Below are positions 52,588 to 61,535 of a stretch of DNA of 64,000 bases, piece by piece. Source of the DNA: Jiella pacifica (GTDB lineage: Bacteria; Pseudomonadota; Alphaproteobacteria; Rhizobiales; Rhizobiaceae); assembly GCF_010500815.1 (NCBI RefSeq), contig NZ_JAAAMG010000010.1, forward strand, positions 123,796 through 187,795, in the 5' to 3' direction. Made by a program: the position numbers and the translations under genes. The notes beneath the pieces were generated by a model. The model saw nothing but the letters and a program-made list of their open reading frames with translations. It was not told where the DNA came from and did not search any database. Every line of letters starts with the position of its first letter. Position 1 is the stretch's first letter.

Positions 52588-52938
52588 TTACCGACTCGAC
52601 TGAAGGCTGCGGACGGCGTTTCCCGTAGAACCATCGTTTGCGGGAAAGCTGCTGGGATTTCGGAGGGCAGCTTATCGCTAACTCGTTCCAGAAGCCGACA
52701 GGCAGCAACCTGAAGCTTTGAGACGATAGAGCGGAGAAGCTGCCGTCCCGCGGTGACCCATCAAAGTCGTTCAGCCGGCTCGATGAGGCTTTCAGGAGCT
52801 GGCATGCACTGCCGCCTTGCCTCGTCGAATTCATCGCGCTGTTCGATCGGCGAATGGTGGTCGACCTGCGAGGCTTGCGACAGAGTATCAAGGCAAGCGA
52901 TCCCAAACTCGGAGGCCGCGGCTCCCCTCCAGAGGCAT
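52588..52938. other. Intergenic region between two convergent LysR genes
   Basis: No convincing gene on either strand in 351 bases. A short plus-strand open stretch (LVEFIALFDRRMVVDLRGLR around 52827-52890) is not recognised. Some symmetry (AGCTGCTGGGATTTCGGAGG and GCAGCTTATC near 52647-52675) may be terminator-like but lacks a T-run. Confidence 0.3.
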
Positions 52939-53835
52939 TCATGCTCCGTGGTCTCGCAAGGCATCGATCAGGGCCCGTAACGCCGGCGGCGTCTGTCGCC
53001 GGCTTGGATGATAGAGCCGGCATCCCGGAAAGACAGGACAGTAATCGGCGAGGACCTGCACGAGGCGTCCTGCGGCGACATCGTCCGCGACCTCATGCTG
53101 CATCATGTAGCCGAGCCCGGCACCAGAGCGCACGGCTGCCGCCACGAGCGGTCCGTCGTTCGTGATCAGTTGGCCGCCGGGCCGAACGTTGATGTCGCGG
53201 CCGCCGAATTCGAACTCCCAGGGCAGAAGCCCGCCGCTCGTGCGCAGGCGATAGTTGACGCAAACATGTCGGCGAAGGTCGCTGGGGGTTTCCGGCCTCG
53301 GATGGCGTTCGAAATAGTCCGGCGTGCCGACGACGACCGTTCGAAGATCCGGGCCGACCTTGACCGCGATCATGTCCTTCTCGACCGTTTCGCCGAAGCG
53401 AATACCGGCATCGAAGCCGCCCTCGACGATATCGACCAGCCCGTCATCGACGTCGATTTCGACATTGACGTCCGGGTTCGCGAGCAGGAAGGCCGGAAGC
53501 TTCGGCTGGAGGATGGTTTCGGCTGCGTAGGAGAAGGTGGTCAGCCGCACCGTGCCGGACGGCGTCTCGCGCCAATCGGCCAGGCTCGACAGGCCGTTCT
53601 CGATCTCGGTCAGCGCGGGCGTCAGCGAGCGCAGCAGTCTCTCGCCCGCTTCCGTCGGCGAAACGCTGCGCGTGGTGCGAGCGAGAAGGCGCACGCCCAA
53701 CCGCGCTTCGAGCCCGCGCATGGCGTGACTGAGAGCCGACGCCGACATGCCGAGCCTGGCTGCCGCGCGCGTGAAGCTGCGCTCGCGGGCTATCGCCTCG
53801 AAGGCGAGCAGATCGTTGAGTTCGGACCGCTGCAT
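52939..53835 (-). CDS. LysR family transcriptional regulator
   Basis: A 298-residue LysR protein: helix-turn-helix RERSFTRAAARLGMSASALS, then the TTRSVSPTEAGERLL dimerisation start and a substrate domain ending SRRQTPPALRALIDALRDHG. The C-terminal SRRQ-x-x-P-A-L-R-A motif marks the CrgA/DsdC-like group that often regulates adjacent aldo/keto reductases. It diverges from the aldo/keto reductase at 53937 with 101 bases between. Confidence 0.92.
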   Translation of the reverse strand: MQRSELNDLLAFEAIARERSFTRAAARLGMSASALSHAMRGLEARLGVRLLARTTRSVSPTEAGERLLRSLTPALTEIENGLSSLADWRETPSGTVRLTTFSYAAETILQPKLPAFLLANPDVNVEIDVDDGLVDIVEGGFDAGIRFGETVEKDMIAVKVGPDLRTVVVGTPDYFERHPRPETPSDLRRHVCVNYRLRTSGGLLPWEFEFGGRDINVRPGGQLITNDGPLVAAAVRSGAGLGYMMQHEVADDVAAGRLVQVLADYCPVFPGCRLYHPSRRQTPPALRALIDALRDHGA

Positions 53836-53936
53836 TCATGCATGGTGCTCACAAGCTCATGCAGGCCGCAACCGCTAATCATCATGGATGACCCGCTTTA
53901 TCTGTCGGATCGAACCCATCCCTATGGAGACGATCG

Positions 53937-55037
53937 ATGACTTTGACAGACTACCGCACACTTGGCCGCTCGGGCCTTCTCGTCAGCCCGCTGGCACTCG
54001 GCACGATGACATTCGGCGCCGAACGCTGGGGGTCGGGACGAGAACAATCCCGCGCCGTGTTCGACGCCTATGTCGATGCCGGAGGAAATTTCATCGACAC
54101 CGCCGACGTCTATTCCGGCGGGCAAAGCGAGGAAATGGTCGGGGCCTTCGTCCGCGAGAAAAAGGCCCGCGATCGCCTCGTGATTGCGACCAAAGCCGGA
54201 TTTGCGCGCAGCCAGGACGGCAATCCGCACAGCGGCGGCAATGGCGCGAAAGCCATTCGCGCCGGCCTCGAAGGGTCGCTCCGCCGCCTCGGCACCGACT
54301 ATATCGACATGTACTGGCTTCACGTCTGGGATCGCGTCACGCCCGCGGAAGAGGTTCTCGGCACGCTGACCGATGCCGTCAGAGCCGGCAAGATCCTGCA
54401 CTACGGCTTCTCCAACGCGCCGAGCTGGTACGTCGCCAAGATCGCGACCCTGGCCAAGGTCCACGGCCTGCCCGTCCCGATCGGACTTCAATATCAGTAC
54501 TCACTGCTTGATCGCGGGGTCGAACTCGACATCCTGCCCGCCGGTCACGAGTTCGACCTCGGCATGGTTCCCTGGAGCCCGCTCGGCGGCGGCCTGCTGA
54601 CGGGCAAATACGGACGCGAGATGCTAAGCGAGGCCGCTCGACCCGGAGGGCTTCCGGACAAGGCAGCGTCGAGCGAGGCGAGCGGGAACACCGAGCGACT
54701 GAAGGGCGACAACCCCTTCGGCGGCATGCTGTTCACCGAGCGCAATTTCGACGTGGTGGATACGCTTCGCGATGTCGCCGGCGAGATCGATCGCTCGATG
54801 GCCGAGGTCGCCCTGGCCTGGGCCGTCACGCGCAAGGGTGTGTCGTCCGTGCTGATCGGGGCGAGCCGCGCCGAGCAGATCGCCAAGAACGTCGCCTCGC
54901 TCGACATCAGCTTGACGGAGGACCAGGAACGGCGTCTCGACAAGGTGAGCGCCGTGCCGATGCTCAATCCCTACTTCATCTTCCAGCTTCCGCCTGCGAT
55001 GCGCTTCGGCGTCGCGTCGGCGAGCGGGTGGCGGTAG
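53937..55037 (+). CDS. Aldo/keto reductase
   Basis: A 366-residue TIM-barrel reductase. The N-terminal GRSGLLVSPLALGTMTFGAE, the active-site DVYSGGQSEEMVG with Tyr, VIATKAGF with Lys and DMYWLHVWD with His form the family tetrad, and SSVLIGASRAEQIAKN is the NADPH-binding end. Start ATG 53937 has GGAGA 7 bases upstream. It belongs to the YajO/Tas-like branch that reduces small aldehydes. Probably controlled by the divergent LysR gene. Confidence 0.93.
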   Translation: MTLTDYRTLGRSGLLVSPLALGTMTFGAERWGSGREQSRAVFDAYVDAGGNFIDTADVYSGGQSEEMVGAFVREKKARDRLVIATKAGFARSQDGNPHSGGNGAKAIRAGLEGSLRRLGTDYIDMYWLHVWDRVTPAEEVLGTLTDAVRAGKILHYGFSNAPSWYVAKIATLAKVHGLPVPIGLQYQYSLLDRGVELDILPAGHEFDLGMVPWSPLGGGLLTGKYGREMLSEAARPGGLPDKAASSEASGNTERLKGDNPFGGMLFTERNFDVVDTLRDVAGEIDRSMAEVALAWAVTRKGVSSVLIGASRAEQIAKNVASLDISLTEDQERRLDKVSAVPMLNPYFIFQLPPAMRFGVASASGWR

Positions 55038-55220
55038 GGTGCCAGCCAGCTCGGCGAACTACAGTTTCTTCAAACAGGTTTCGCGAACGTGCCGTTTCGC
55101 TGTCCGTCCATCATTGCCGGACACCATCGCCACCTTGGACCGGAAGAAATCAGTTAACGGCATCCTCGGAACCACATCCTTGGATGCTGACGCGAACTAG
55201 CTAGCGCCAACGCTAGGCGG

Positions 55221-56120
55221 TTACGGTTGGAGGACGGAAATCTGCCGTAGCTTTTCGCTAGCGAAATCAATGAAGGAGCGGATCTTCGCCGCGGCTCGCC
55301 GTCCTTCGTGATGGACGAGGTGTATCGGCAAGGGGGCCGGCTCATGGTCTTCCAGCACAATCTCAAGCCGTCCGGTGTCGAGATCCTCGGCGACTTGATA
55401 TGACAGGGCGCGGCAGAGCCCCCACCCTTGTCGTGCGACCTCTATGGACGCGGCGACGCTGGTCATCGTCAATTGCGGATCGATCGCGACCGTGGTCATG
55501 GAGTCCCGGCCGAAGCGCCAGGCCAAGGCAGGTCCTGCGCCGGAGATCGCGATCAGGCGGTGGCTTGCAAGATCAGTGGGCACATCGGGCCGGCCCCGTG
55601 CTTTGAGGTAGTCAGGCGCTCCGCAAACGACGCGACGAACCTCACCGACCTTCAGCGCCGTCAGGTTGGAAGGCGGAAGGTGGCCGATCCGCACCGCGAT
55701 GTCGTAGCCTTCCTCGACCAGATTGACGATCCGGTCGACCATCAGGACCTCGGCCTTTACGCCGGGAAAGCGGTCGAGAAACTCGGTCAGGATCGGTGCA
55801 ATGTGGATGCGGCCGAATTCCTGCGGACATGTGAGGCGCAGTCTGCCGACGGGCGTACGCGCCGCACCCGCCACCAGATCGTCGGCGGCCTGAAGCTGTG
55901 CGAGGATCTCCCGCACCTCGTCGAGATAGGCGAGGCCAGCGTCTGTCAGTCGGACCCTCCGCGTCGTCCTGGTGAAGAGCCGGGCTCCAAGCGCAGCTTC
56001 GAGGTCGTTGACGCCTCGCGTCGCGGAGGGCGCGCTCAATCCGACCGCTCTGGCTCCGGCGGCAAAGCTCTCGGCTTCGGCCACTGCCACGAAGACTTTC
56101 AGCGATTGCAGGCGATCCAT
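55221..56120 (-). CDS. LysR family transcriptional regulator
   Basis: A 299-residue LysR protein of the CrgA branch: MDRLQSLKVFVAVAEAESFA, helix-turn-helix VGLSAPSATRGVNDLEAALG, then TRRVRLTDAGLAYLDEVREI. The C-terminus has HLVHHEGRRAAAKIRSFIDF. It diverges from the glutathione S-transferase gene with 150 bases between and is the likely regulator of that gene and the following PPOX fusion. Confidence 0.92.
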   Translation of the reverse strand: MDRLQSLKVFVAVAEAESFAAGARAVGLSAPSATRGVNDLEAALGARLFTRTTRRVRLTDAGLAYLDEVREILAQLQAADDLVAGAARTPVGRLRLTCPQEFGRIHIAPILTEFLDRFPGVKAEVLMVDRIVNLVEEGYDIAVRIGHLPPSNLTALKVGEVRRVVCGAPDYLKARGRPDVPTDLASHRLIAISGAGPALAWRFGRDSMTTVAIDPQLTMTSVAASIEVARQGWGLCRALSYQVAEDLDTGRLEIVLEDHEPAPLPIHLVHHEGRRAAAKIRSFIDFASEKLRQISVLQP

Positions 56121-56270
56121 ACGGGCCCGATAATTGCGGATTTTGAAATAGTCCTCTTCGCCTAGCGCTTATTATGCTCGCGAGCAAGTGTAGTTAGGTT
56201 GAACCTGAAACCGAACCCGGCACGTCCCGTGGTGAGTGAGCAGGGTCGGGTTATTGCGAAGGAAACAATC

Positions 56271-56912
56271 ATGTCGAAGACGAACCTCAACGACCAGCGG
56301 CCGGTGAAGCTTTATCGGAGCGCGAAGTCCGGACACTGCCACCGCGTCCAGCTGATGCTCTCACTGCTCGAGATCCCATATGAGACGATCGAACTCGACA
56401 TGGCGAACGGTGCTCATAAGGCACCGGACTATCTGAAGCTCAGCCCGCTCGGACAGGTGCCGGCGATCGAGGACGATGGGGTCGTTTTGTCTGACTCGAA
56501 CGCCATCATCACCTATCTGGCAGAGCGCTATTCCGATGCCGGCAAATGGCGCGGTGCGACGCCGGTCGAGGCGGGCGAGGTGCAACGCTGGCTCTCGATC
56601 GCCGCCGGCGAGATCGCCTCCGGCCCCTGCGCGGCCCGGCTCGTGACCGTCTTCGGCGCCAGGCTGGACCACGAGGCTGCCAAAGCGAAGTCCCACGCCT
56701 TGTTCAAGGTCATGGACGCACATCTTGACGGCCGCGACTGGCTCGCCGCCGAGCGGACCACACTCGCCGACATCGCCGGCTACAGTTACGTCGCTCACGC
56801 CCCCGAGGGCGGCGTCGGACTCACCCCCTACCCCAATATCCGCGCATGGCTCGCCCGCGTCGAGGCGCTGCCGAACTTCGTCGGCATGGCCCGGTCGCCG
56901 GCCCTGGCCTGA
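56271..56912 (+). CDS. Glutathione S-transferase
   Basis: A 213-residue GST: thioredoxin-like domain (VKLYRSAKSGHCHRVQLMLS, with the glutathione-site Ser, cis-Pro in GQVPAIEDDG and SDSNAIITYLAERY), then the helical domain with TTLADIAGYSYVAHAPEGG. Start ATG 56271 has GAAGGAA 5 bases upstream; 24 upstream codons are non-homologous. Closely followed by the PPOX fusion, 69 bases downstream. Confidence 0.93.
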   Translation: MSKTNLNDQRPVKLYRSAKSGHCHRVQLMLSLLEIPYETIELDMANGAHKAPDYLKLSPLGQVPAIEDDGVVLSDSNAIITYLAERYSDAGKWRGATPVEAGEVQRWLSIAAGEIASGPCAARLVTVFGARLDHEAAKAKSHALFKVMDAHLDGRDWLAAERTTLADIAGYSYVAHAPEGGVGLTPYPNIRAWLARVEALPNFVGMARSPALA

Positions 56913-56981
56913 CCCAGGGACATGCCTCTTCCTCGGCGAACCCTTGGCGAACCGCAACACAGAAGGAATCGGAGATAGGCC

Positions 56982-58613
56982 ATGACCGACCTCTCCTCAC
57001 CTTTTCATCCAGGCGAAATCGAAGCGCAGCGGCGCGCCGGCGTGGAGGCCGATGCCGCCGCCGGTGGGCGATTCATCCGCAATCAAATGCCGGACCAGCA
57101 TCGCGTTTTCTTCGCCGCGCTTCCGTTCGTCGTCGTTGCAGGCGGTGACGAGGCCGGCCAGCCATGGGTGACGATCCTCGAGGGGGAGCCGGGCTTCGTC
57201 TCATCGCCCGATGCAGGGCGTCTGTCGATTGCGGCACGCCCCGGCGCTGGCGATCCGCTCAAGCCTGTGCTCGGCCCCGGATCTGCGATCGGCCTGCTCG
57301 GGATCGAACTGTCGACGCGCCGCCGCAACCGGCTGAACGGCACGGTCAGCGGGAACGGCGATGGACTTCAGATCGCGGTCCGGCAGAGTTTTGGGAACTG
57401 CCCGCAATACATCAACGAACGTGGGTGGTCCCGTGTCCCGTCGACTGCCGCCGTGTCCCCCCACACCGCCGATTGGTTGGACGCGGACCAGATGACGCGG
57501 ATCAGCCAGGCCGACACTTTCTTCATCGGGTCCAGCCATGCAGCAGACGGCGGAAAAGCATCGGACGGCTTCGATGCCTCGCATCGCGGCGGACGTCCGG
57601 GCTTCGTGCGCGTCGCCAACGAGCGGACCCTTCTCATCCCGGACTATGCCGGCAACAGGTTCTTCAACACGATCGGGAATATCGTCGCCGATCCCCGCGT
57701 CGGCCTGCTCTTCGTCGACTTTGAGGCCGGCGGGATGCTTCACATCGCAGGGCGGGCGGAGATCGACTGGCATCCGGTCGCGAGCCATGACCCTGACGCC
57801 CAGCGCATGATCACGGTGAGGGTCGAGACGGTTGTCGACCGGCCCGGTGCCCTGTCGCTGCGCTGGAGCACCGACAGCGTCGAGCGCCTGGACCTGGAGA
57901 TCATCGACAGGATCACCGAGAGCGAGACGATCACGTCATTCCTTTTTGCGAGTGCCGACAGAACGGCGCTGCCGCCATTCGAAGCCGGCCAATATCTGCC
58001 GATCACGCTCGACATTCCGGGAGTGTCGGAGGCGATCAAGAGAACCTATTCGCTGTCCGGTTCGCCATCCGACGAGAGCTGGCGTATCAGCGTCAAACGC
58101 GAGAATGACGGTCTCGCCTCGCGCTTTCTTCACGATCATGTCGAGGTGGGAGACAGGATCGAAGCGCAGCCACCGGCAGGCGAATTCCTTCTCCCGGATG
58201 GCGAGGCGCCTCTCGTGCTCGTCAGTGCCGGGGTCGGGGCGACGGCGGTGCTGCCGATGCTGCATCAGAGTTTAGCGCAAACACCGCAGCGGTCGGTCTG
58301 GTACGTGCACGGCGCCCGCGACGGGACTGTCCACGCCTTCCGCCCGGAAGTGGACGCGGCCATTCGCCGGTATTCCAATGCCCGCCGCAAAGTCTTCTAT
58401 TCGAAGCCTACAGACCACGATCGGACAGGCGTGACTTACGACGTGGAGGGCCGCGTGACCGCGGCAGACCTCCTCGAACTCAACGCCGGCCCTGAGGCCC
58501 ACTACATGATCTGCGGGCCCACGCGCTTCATTGCCGAGCTCCGCGAGGGTCTGGAGACGGCAGGAGTGCCGGGTGATCATATCCATTCCGAGACATTCGG
58601 CCCTGTCGGCTGA
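56982..58613 (+). CDS. Pyridoxamine-5-phosphate-oxidase-like/ferredoxin-NADP reductase fusion
   Basis: A 543-residue fusion. Residues about 25-290 hold a PPOX-type FMN split-barrel (IGNIVADPRVGLLFVDFEAG near 230), and about 310-543 a ferredoxin-NADP reductase module with FAD loop KRTYSLSGSP, the SRFLHDHVEVGD segment, NAD loop VLVSAGVGATAVLPML and GPTRFIAEL. Related proteins usually carry a further C-terminal [2Fe-2S] ferredoxin domain; here the chain stops at HSETFGPVG just where it would begin. It may pair with a separate ferredoxin. Expressed with GST, probably in detoxification. Confidence 0.88.
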   Translation: MTDLSSPFHPGEIEAQRRAGVEADAAAGGRFIRNQMPDQHRVFFAALPFVVVAGGDEAGQPWVTILEGEPGFVSSPDAGRLSIAARPGAGDPLKPVLGPGSAIGLLGIELSTRRRNRLNGTVSGNGDGLQIAVRQSFGNCPQYINERGWSRVPSTAAVSPHTADWLDADQMTRISQADTFFIGSSHAADGGKASDGFDASHRGGRPGFVRVANERTLLIPDYAGNRFFNTIGNIVADPRVGLLFVDFEAGGMLHIAGRAEIDWHPVASHDPDAQRMITVRVETVVDRPGALSLRWSTDSVERLDLEIIDRITESETITSFLFASADRTALPPFEAGQYLPITLDIPGVSEAIKRTYSLSGSPSDESWRISVKRENDGLASRFLHDHVEVGDRIEAQPPAGEFLLPDGEAPLVLVSAGVGATAVLPMLHQSLAQTPQRSVWYVHGARDGTVHAFRPEVDAAIRRYSNARRKVFYSKPTDHDRTGVTYDVEGRVTAADLLELNAGPEAHYMICGPTRFIAELREGLETAGVPGDHIHSETFGPVG

Positions 58614-58715
58614 CCGCACCCACGACGCTCTCCGGAGGCGTGAATGTAACGGGACCGGTCCCTGGCGCGTATGAGCCGCGTGCAAGTGTACTTACCCCGG
58701 TCAAGGAGATCGTTT

Positions 58716-59236
58716 GTGATTTTCAACGAAGCCATCGAGTCCGACGTTCCCGGGCTCGTTGCCCTCATCAATTCGGCTTATCGATCGCCCGGGGCTGTGG
58801 CAGGCTGGACGGACGAAAGGGGCTGCTGGAAGGCCCGAGGGTCGAGGAGCAGTCGATCCTGACGGCGCTCGGCAAAGGCCGAATGACGGTCGCACGGCCA
58901 CCCTCGGGCACCAATCCGGTGGCCTGCATCCATATCGCCCTGGATGAGGACCGGGGCTGGTATCTGTCTTTGCTTGCGGTGGATCCCGACCAGCAAGGCA
59001 AGGGAGTGGGCGGCGCACTCCTTGAGGAAGTCGCACGACAGGCGATCAAATCCGGCATTCCTAATCTTCGGATAACCGTGATCAGGCAGCGCCGGGACCT
59101 GATCGCCTGGTACGAGGCCCGCGGCTTTCGCCCGACCGGCGAGACCGTCCCCTTCCCCTATGACGATCCTTCCGTCGGGCGCCCTTTGCGCAGCGACCTC
59201 GCGTTGGTCGTCCTGGAACGGCGCCTGGCTCCCTGA
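58716..59236 (+). pseudogene. GNAT acetyltransferase, frameshifted
   Basis: GTG at 58716 with AAGGAG 7 bases upstream opens IFNEAIESDVPGLVALINSA and YRSPGAVAGWTDE, a normal GNAT beginning. Near 58820 the frame slips: one frame over, the protein resumes as LLEGPRVEEQSILTALGKGR and contains the acetyl-CoA loop LLAVDPDQQGKGVGGALLEE with ITVIRQRRDLIAWYEARGF. A one-base loss in the AAAGGGGCTG run explains it, as homopolymer slippage or a base-call error. Confidence 0.65.
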
Positions 59237-59334
59237 AGCGCGGCGATCGCGATGTTTCAGGACGGGTCGGGATGCCCCAAGTTGGCCGGGCTTGTCGCGG
59301 CTGTGCGAGCCGGAAAGAATTCTCAAATCGCGTT

Positions 59335-59362
59335 GTAATGGTCCGGTCTCGCCTGACGTAGT
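59335..59362 (+). promoter_or_regulatory. Candidate ECF-sigma promoter upstream of the DUF1223 gene
   Basis: GTAATG (59335-59340) and CGTAGT (59357-59362) are 16 bases apart, roughly like the GTAACC-N16-CGAA promoters described for Caulobacter SigF, the NrsF-linked sigma factor. It is 58 bases before the DUF1223 start. The match is loose and I rate it low. Confidence 0.25.
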
Positions 59363-59419
59363 CATTCTCAGTCGAAGCCACCACCACAGGTGAGTGGGCG
59401 ATCTTCTGGGAGAACTCTG

Positions 59420-60145
59420 ATGACCAGATGCGTAGGAATGGGTCGCAGTGATCATGCAAGGCGGTACGGCGTCGCCCTCGCCGCCTTGTTGACAACAGGC
59501 GCGCTGTTATTGCCGGCACACGCCGCCAGCAGGCCCGTCACGGTGGTGGAACTCTTCACCAGCCAGGGCTGCAGTTCGGTGCCGCCGGCCAATCGCAACG
59601 TGATGAACCTCGAGAAAAGGCCGGATCTTCTGCCGCTGAGCTTCAGCGTCACCTACTGGGACCAGCTCGGCTGGAAGGATACGTTCGGCGCCGAGGCTTT
59701 CACGACCCGCCAGCGGGACTACGAACCGAGCCTCGGGCGTGACGGGCCCTTCACGCCGCAGGTCGTCGTCAACGGACGTCACGACACCGTCGGCAACAAG
59801 GCCGAGGCCTTGCGGGCCATGGTAGCAGGGGCAAAGCCGCCCGCCGAAGTCGCGATCGACATCACAGGCAATGTCGTGAAGATCGGGACTGGCATCGCGC
59901 CTTCGTCCGGCGCCGACGTCTGGGTCGTGCGCTACAGGCCCGGGGTCCAGAGCGTCGATATCGCGCGCGGCGAGAATGCCGGCACCACCCTCCCCGTTCC
60001 GAATGTCGTCACCGACATCAAGCATGTCGGGCGGTGGCTCGGCGTCGGGATGTCGTTCTCGGCGCCCGCTTCCGAAGCCGGGGTCAAAACGGCGGTGATC
60101 ATCCAGAAACCCGGCGGCCCAATCCTTTCGGCTGCGACCGACTGA
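59420..60145 (+). CDS. DUF1223 secreted thioredoxin-like protein lacking the second motif Cys
   Basis: A 241-residue protein with an N-terminal signal (hydrophobic 18-32, cleavage near PAHAAS). The DUF1223 core starts TVVELFTSQGCSS and continues PFTPQVVVNGR, the conserved cis-Pro loop. Members normally carry GCSSCPPAD; here the second Cys is Val54 and the Asp is Asn58, so the CxxC pair is reduced to Cys51 alone. Start ATG 59420 has GGGAGA 6 bases upstream. Periplasmic role unknown. It lies near genes typical of an NrsF-sigma regulon. Confidence 0.85.
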   Translation: MTRCVGMGRSDHARRYGVALAALLTTGALLLPAHAASRPVTVVELFTSQGCSSVPPANRNVMNLEKRPDLLPLSFSVTYWDQLGWKDTFGAEAFTTRQRDYEPSLGRDGPFTPQVVVNGRHDTVGNKAEALRAMVAGAKPPAEVAIDITGNVVKIGTGIAPSSGADVWVVRYRPGVQSVDIARGENAGTTLPVPNVVTDIKHVGRWLGVGMSFSAPASEAGVKTAVIIQKPGGPILSAATD

Positions 60146-60295
60146 ACTCACCACCACGCAGATTGGAAAGCCTCTCGCAGCGGGACATACCGAGCCCGAC
60201 GCCGAGGAGCTGTGCCGCTCAGATGCCGCGCCCGCAGGCCGGCGTAACCGGAAGCGTCCTGAGGAAACGGGGCTTCCTCTTTCAGGAGTAGTGAC

Positions 60296-60616
60296 ATGAC
60301 CAGAACCTCCCGCCGCCTCGTGCTGCCGCTCGGCGCTGCGCTGATAGCCGCAAGTGCGGCCTTCGCGCCATCGGCCTTCGCACAGGATGCGATGCAGCCG
60401 CATAGTGACGACGCCATGCAGCCGGATGCGATGGCGCCGGACGCGATGACCCCCGACACGACGACGTCTGACGCGATGAAGGCCGAAGACACCATGAAGC
60501 CGGACGACGCGATGGCCCCCGACGATGCGATGGCGCCCGACGGAGCCATGCAGTCGGACGACGCGATGGCTCCCGATGATGCGATGGCACCGGATGAGAT
60601 GAAGCCGAAGAAGTAA
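60296..60616 (+). CDS. Low-complexity secreted protein with DAMAPD-type repeats
   Basis: A 106-residue protein: signal peptide (residues 1-29, ending SAFAQ) then about ten imperfect repeats of D-A-M-x-P-D with Asp/Met/Pro only, ending MKPKK. It resembles the annotated pentapeptide MXKDX repeat family. Acidic and methionine-rich, so metal (copper) binding or methionine-sulphoxide buffering is conceivable; function not established. GGAGTAGTGAC precedes the ATG. Upstream gap 60146-60295 contains a small stem (GAGGAA/TTCCTC at 60261-60279) and no gene. Confidence 0.75.
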   Translation: MTRTSRRLVLPLGAALIAASAAFAPSAFAQDAMQPHSDDAMQPDAMAPDAMTPDTTTSDAMKAEDTMKPDDAMAPDDAMAPDGAMQSDDAMAPDDAMAPDEMKPKK

Positions 60617-60629
60617 CGGCAAGGCCGAA

Positions 60630-60666
60630 GCGTCCGGGCGGTTTCGCCCGGACGCTTTCTCCTTTT
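60630..60666 (+). terminator. Intrinsic terminator after the repeat protein gene
   Basis: GCGTCCGGGCG (60630-60640), loop GTTT and CGCCCGGACGC (60645-60655) form a perfect 11-bp stem followed by TTTCTCCTTTT. It starts 13 bases after the stop codon and separates the repeat protein from the cytochrome gene, which must have its own promoter or depend on read-through. Confidence 0.85.
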
Positions 60667-60679
60667 GAGGATCGCGGAC

Positions 60680-61531
60680 ATGACTGACACCGGCTTCGGC
60701 GTCGATGCAAACCTTCAGGATGATGCGAAGTCTGGCGGCCCGACTGTCGTCTATCGGCATCGGCTCGCCACGCGGGTCTGGCATTGGACGAATGTCGTCA
60801 CGCTCTTCATCATGCTGATGAGCGGGCTGACCATCTTCAACGCCCATCCCCGCCTCTATTGGGGACAGTACGGCGCGAACAACGATCACGCCTGGCTGCA
60901 GATCGGATCGGCGGACAATCGCGGCTATCTGCGCGTCGGCGACACGACCGTCGATACGACAGGCGTGCTCGGGCGCTGGACGAGCGCGTCGGGCAACACG
61001 GTCAACCGGGCCTTTCCCTATTGGGCGACGATCCCGTCGAGCTATAATCTCGCGGTGGCGCGCCATTGGCATTTGTTCTTCGCGTGGATCTTCGCATTCG
61101 GCATTTTGCTCTACGCGCTCTGGAGCGTCGTCAGCCGACATCTGACTCGGGATCTTCTGCCGACGCGCAAGGAGATTGCGCCGGCCCATATCTTGCATGA
61201 TGTCGCTCAACATGCCCGCCTGCGTTTTCCGAAGGGGGAAGCAGCGCGCCACTACAACGTTCTGCAGAAGCTTTCGTATTGCGGCGTCCTGCTCGTGCTT
61301 CTACCCGCCGTCGTGCTGACAGGGCTTACCATGTCACCGACCATGAACGCCGCCTGGCCATTCCTCCTGGATATCTTCGGCGGCCGCCAATCGGCACGCT
61401 CCATCCACTTCATCGCCGCGACGCTTCTCGTGCTGTTCATCCTGGTTCACGTGGCGATGGTCGTGCTTGCCGGTCCGATCAACGAGATCCGTTCGATGAT
61501 CACCGGCCGTTACCGTCTTCCCAAAGAGTGA
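60680..61531 (+). CDS. Cytochrome b561-type membrane subunit
   Basis: A 283-residue membrane protein with four main helices. Haem-ligand His candidates are in YRHRLATRVWHWTNVV near residue 35, in ARHWHLFFAWIF near 127-130 and in SARSIHFIAATLLV and ILVHVAMVVL near the C-terminus, the layout of the b561/formate-dehydrogenase-gamma family. It should pass electrons to or from the molybdopterin enzyme encoded 4 bases downstream. Start ATG 60680; a TTG five codons earlier is possible. Confidence 0.9.
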   Translation: MTDTGFGVDANLQDDAKSGGPTVVYRHRLATRVWHWTNVVTLFIMLMSGLTIFNAHPRLYWGQYGANNDHAWLQIGSADNRGYLRVGDTTVDTTGVLGRWTSASGNTVNRAFPYWATIPSSYNLAVARHWHLFFAWIFAFGILLYALWSVVSRHLTRDLLPTRKEIAPAHILHDVAQHARLRFPKGEAARHYNVLQKLSYCGVLLVLLPAVVLTGLTMSPTMNAAWPFLLDIFGGRQSARSIHFIAATLLVLFILVHVAMVVLAGPINEIRSMITGRYRLPKE

Positions 61532-61535
61532 TCCG

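Noticed and set aside
60244..60273. GTAACC hexamer as an ECF -35 for the repeat protein
   Set aside because: No fitting -10 at 16-17 bases; the candidate region forms a small hairpin and lies too near the start codon.
60415..60600. Tandem DNA repeats as a possible CRISPR or satellite array
   Set aside because: The periodicity follows the DAM-repeat codons of an intact secreted protein; there are no uniform repeats with unique spacers.
59507..61252. Minus-strand open frame of about 581 codons including many HRIV-type repeats
   Set aside because: The repeats are the antisense of the DAM repeats in the secreted protein at 60296; the frame also runs through the terminator at 60630.
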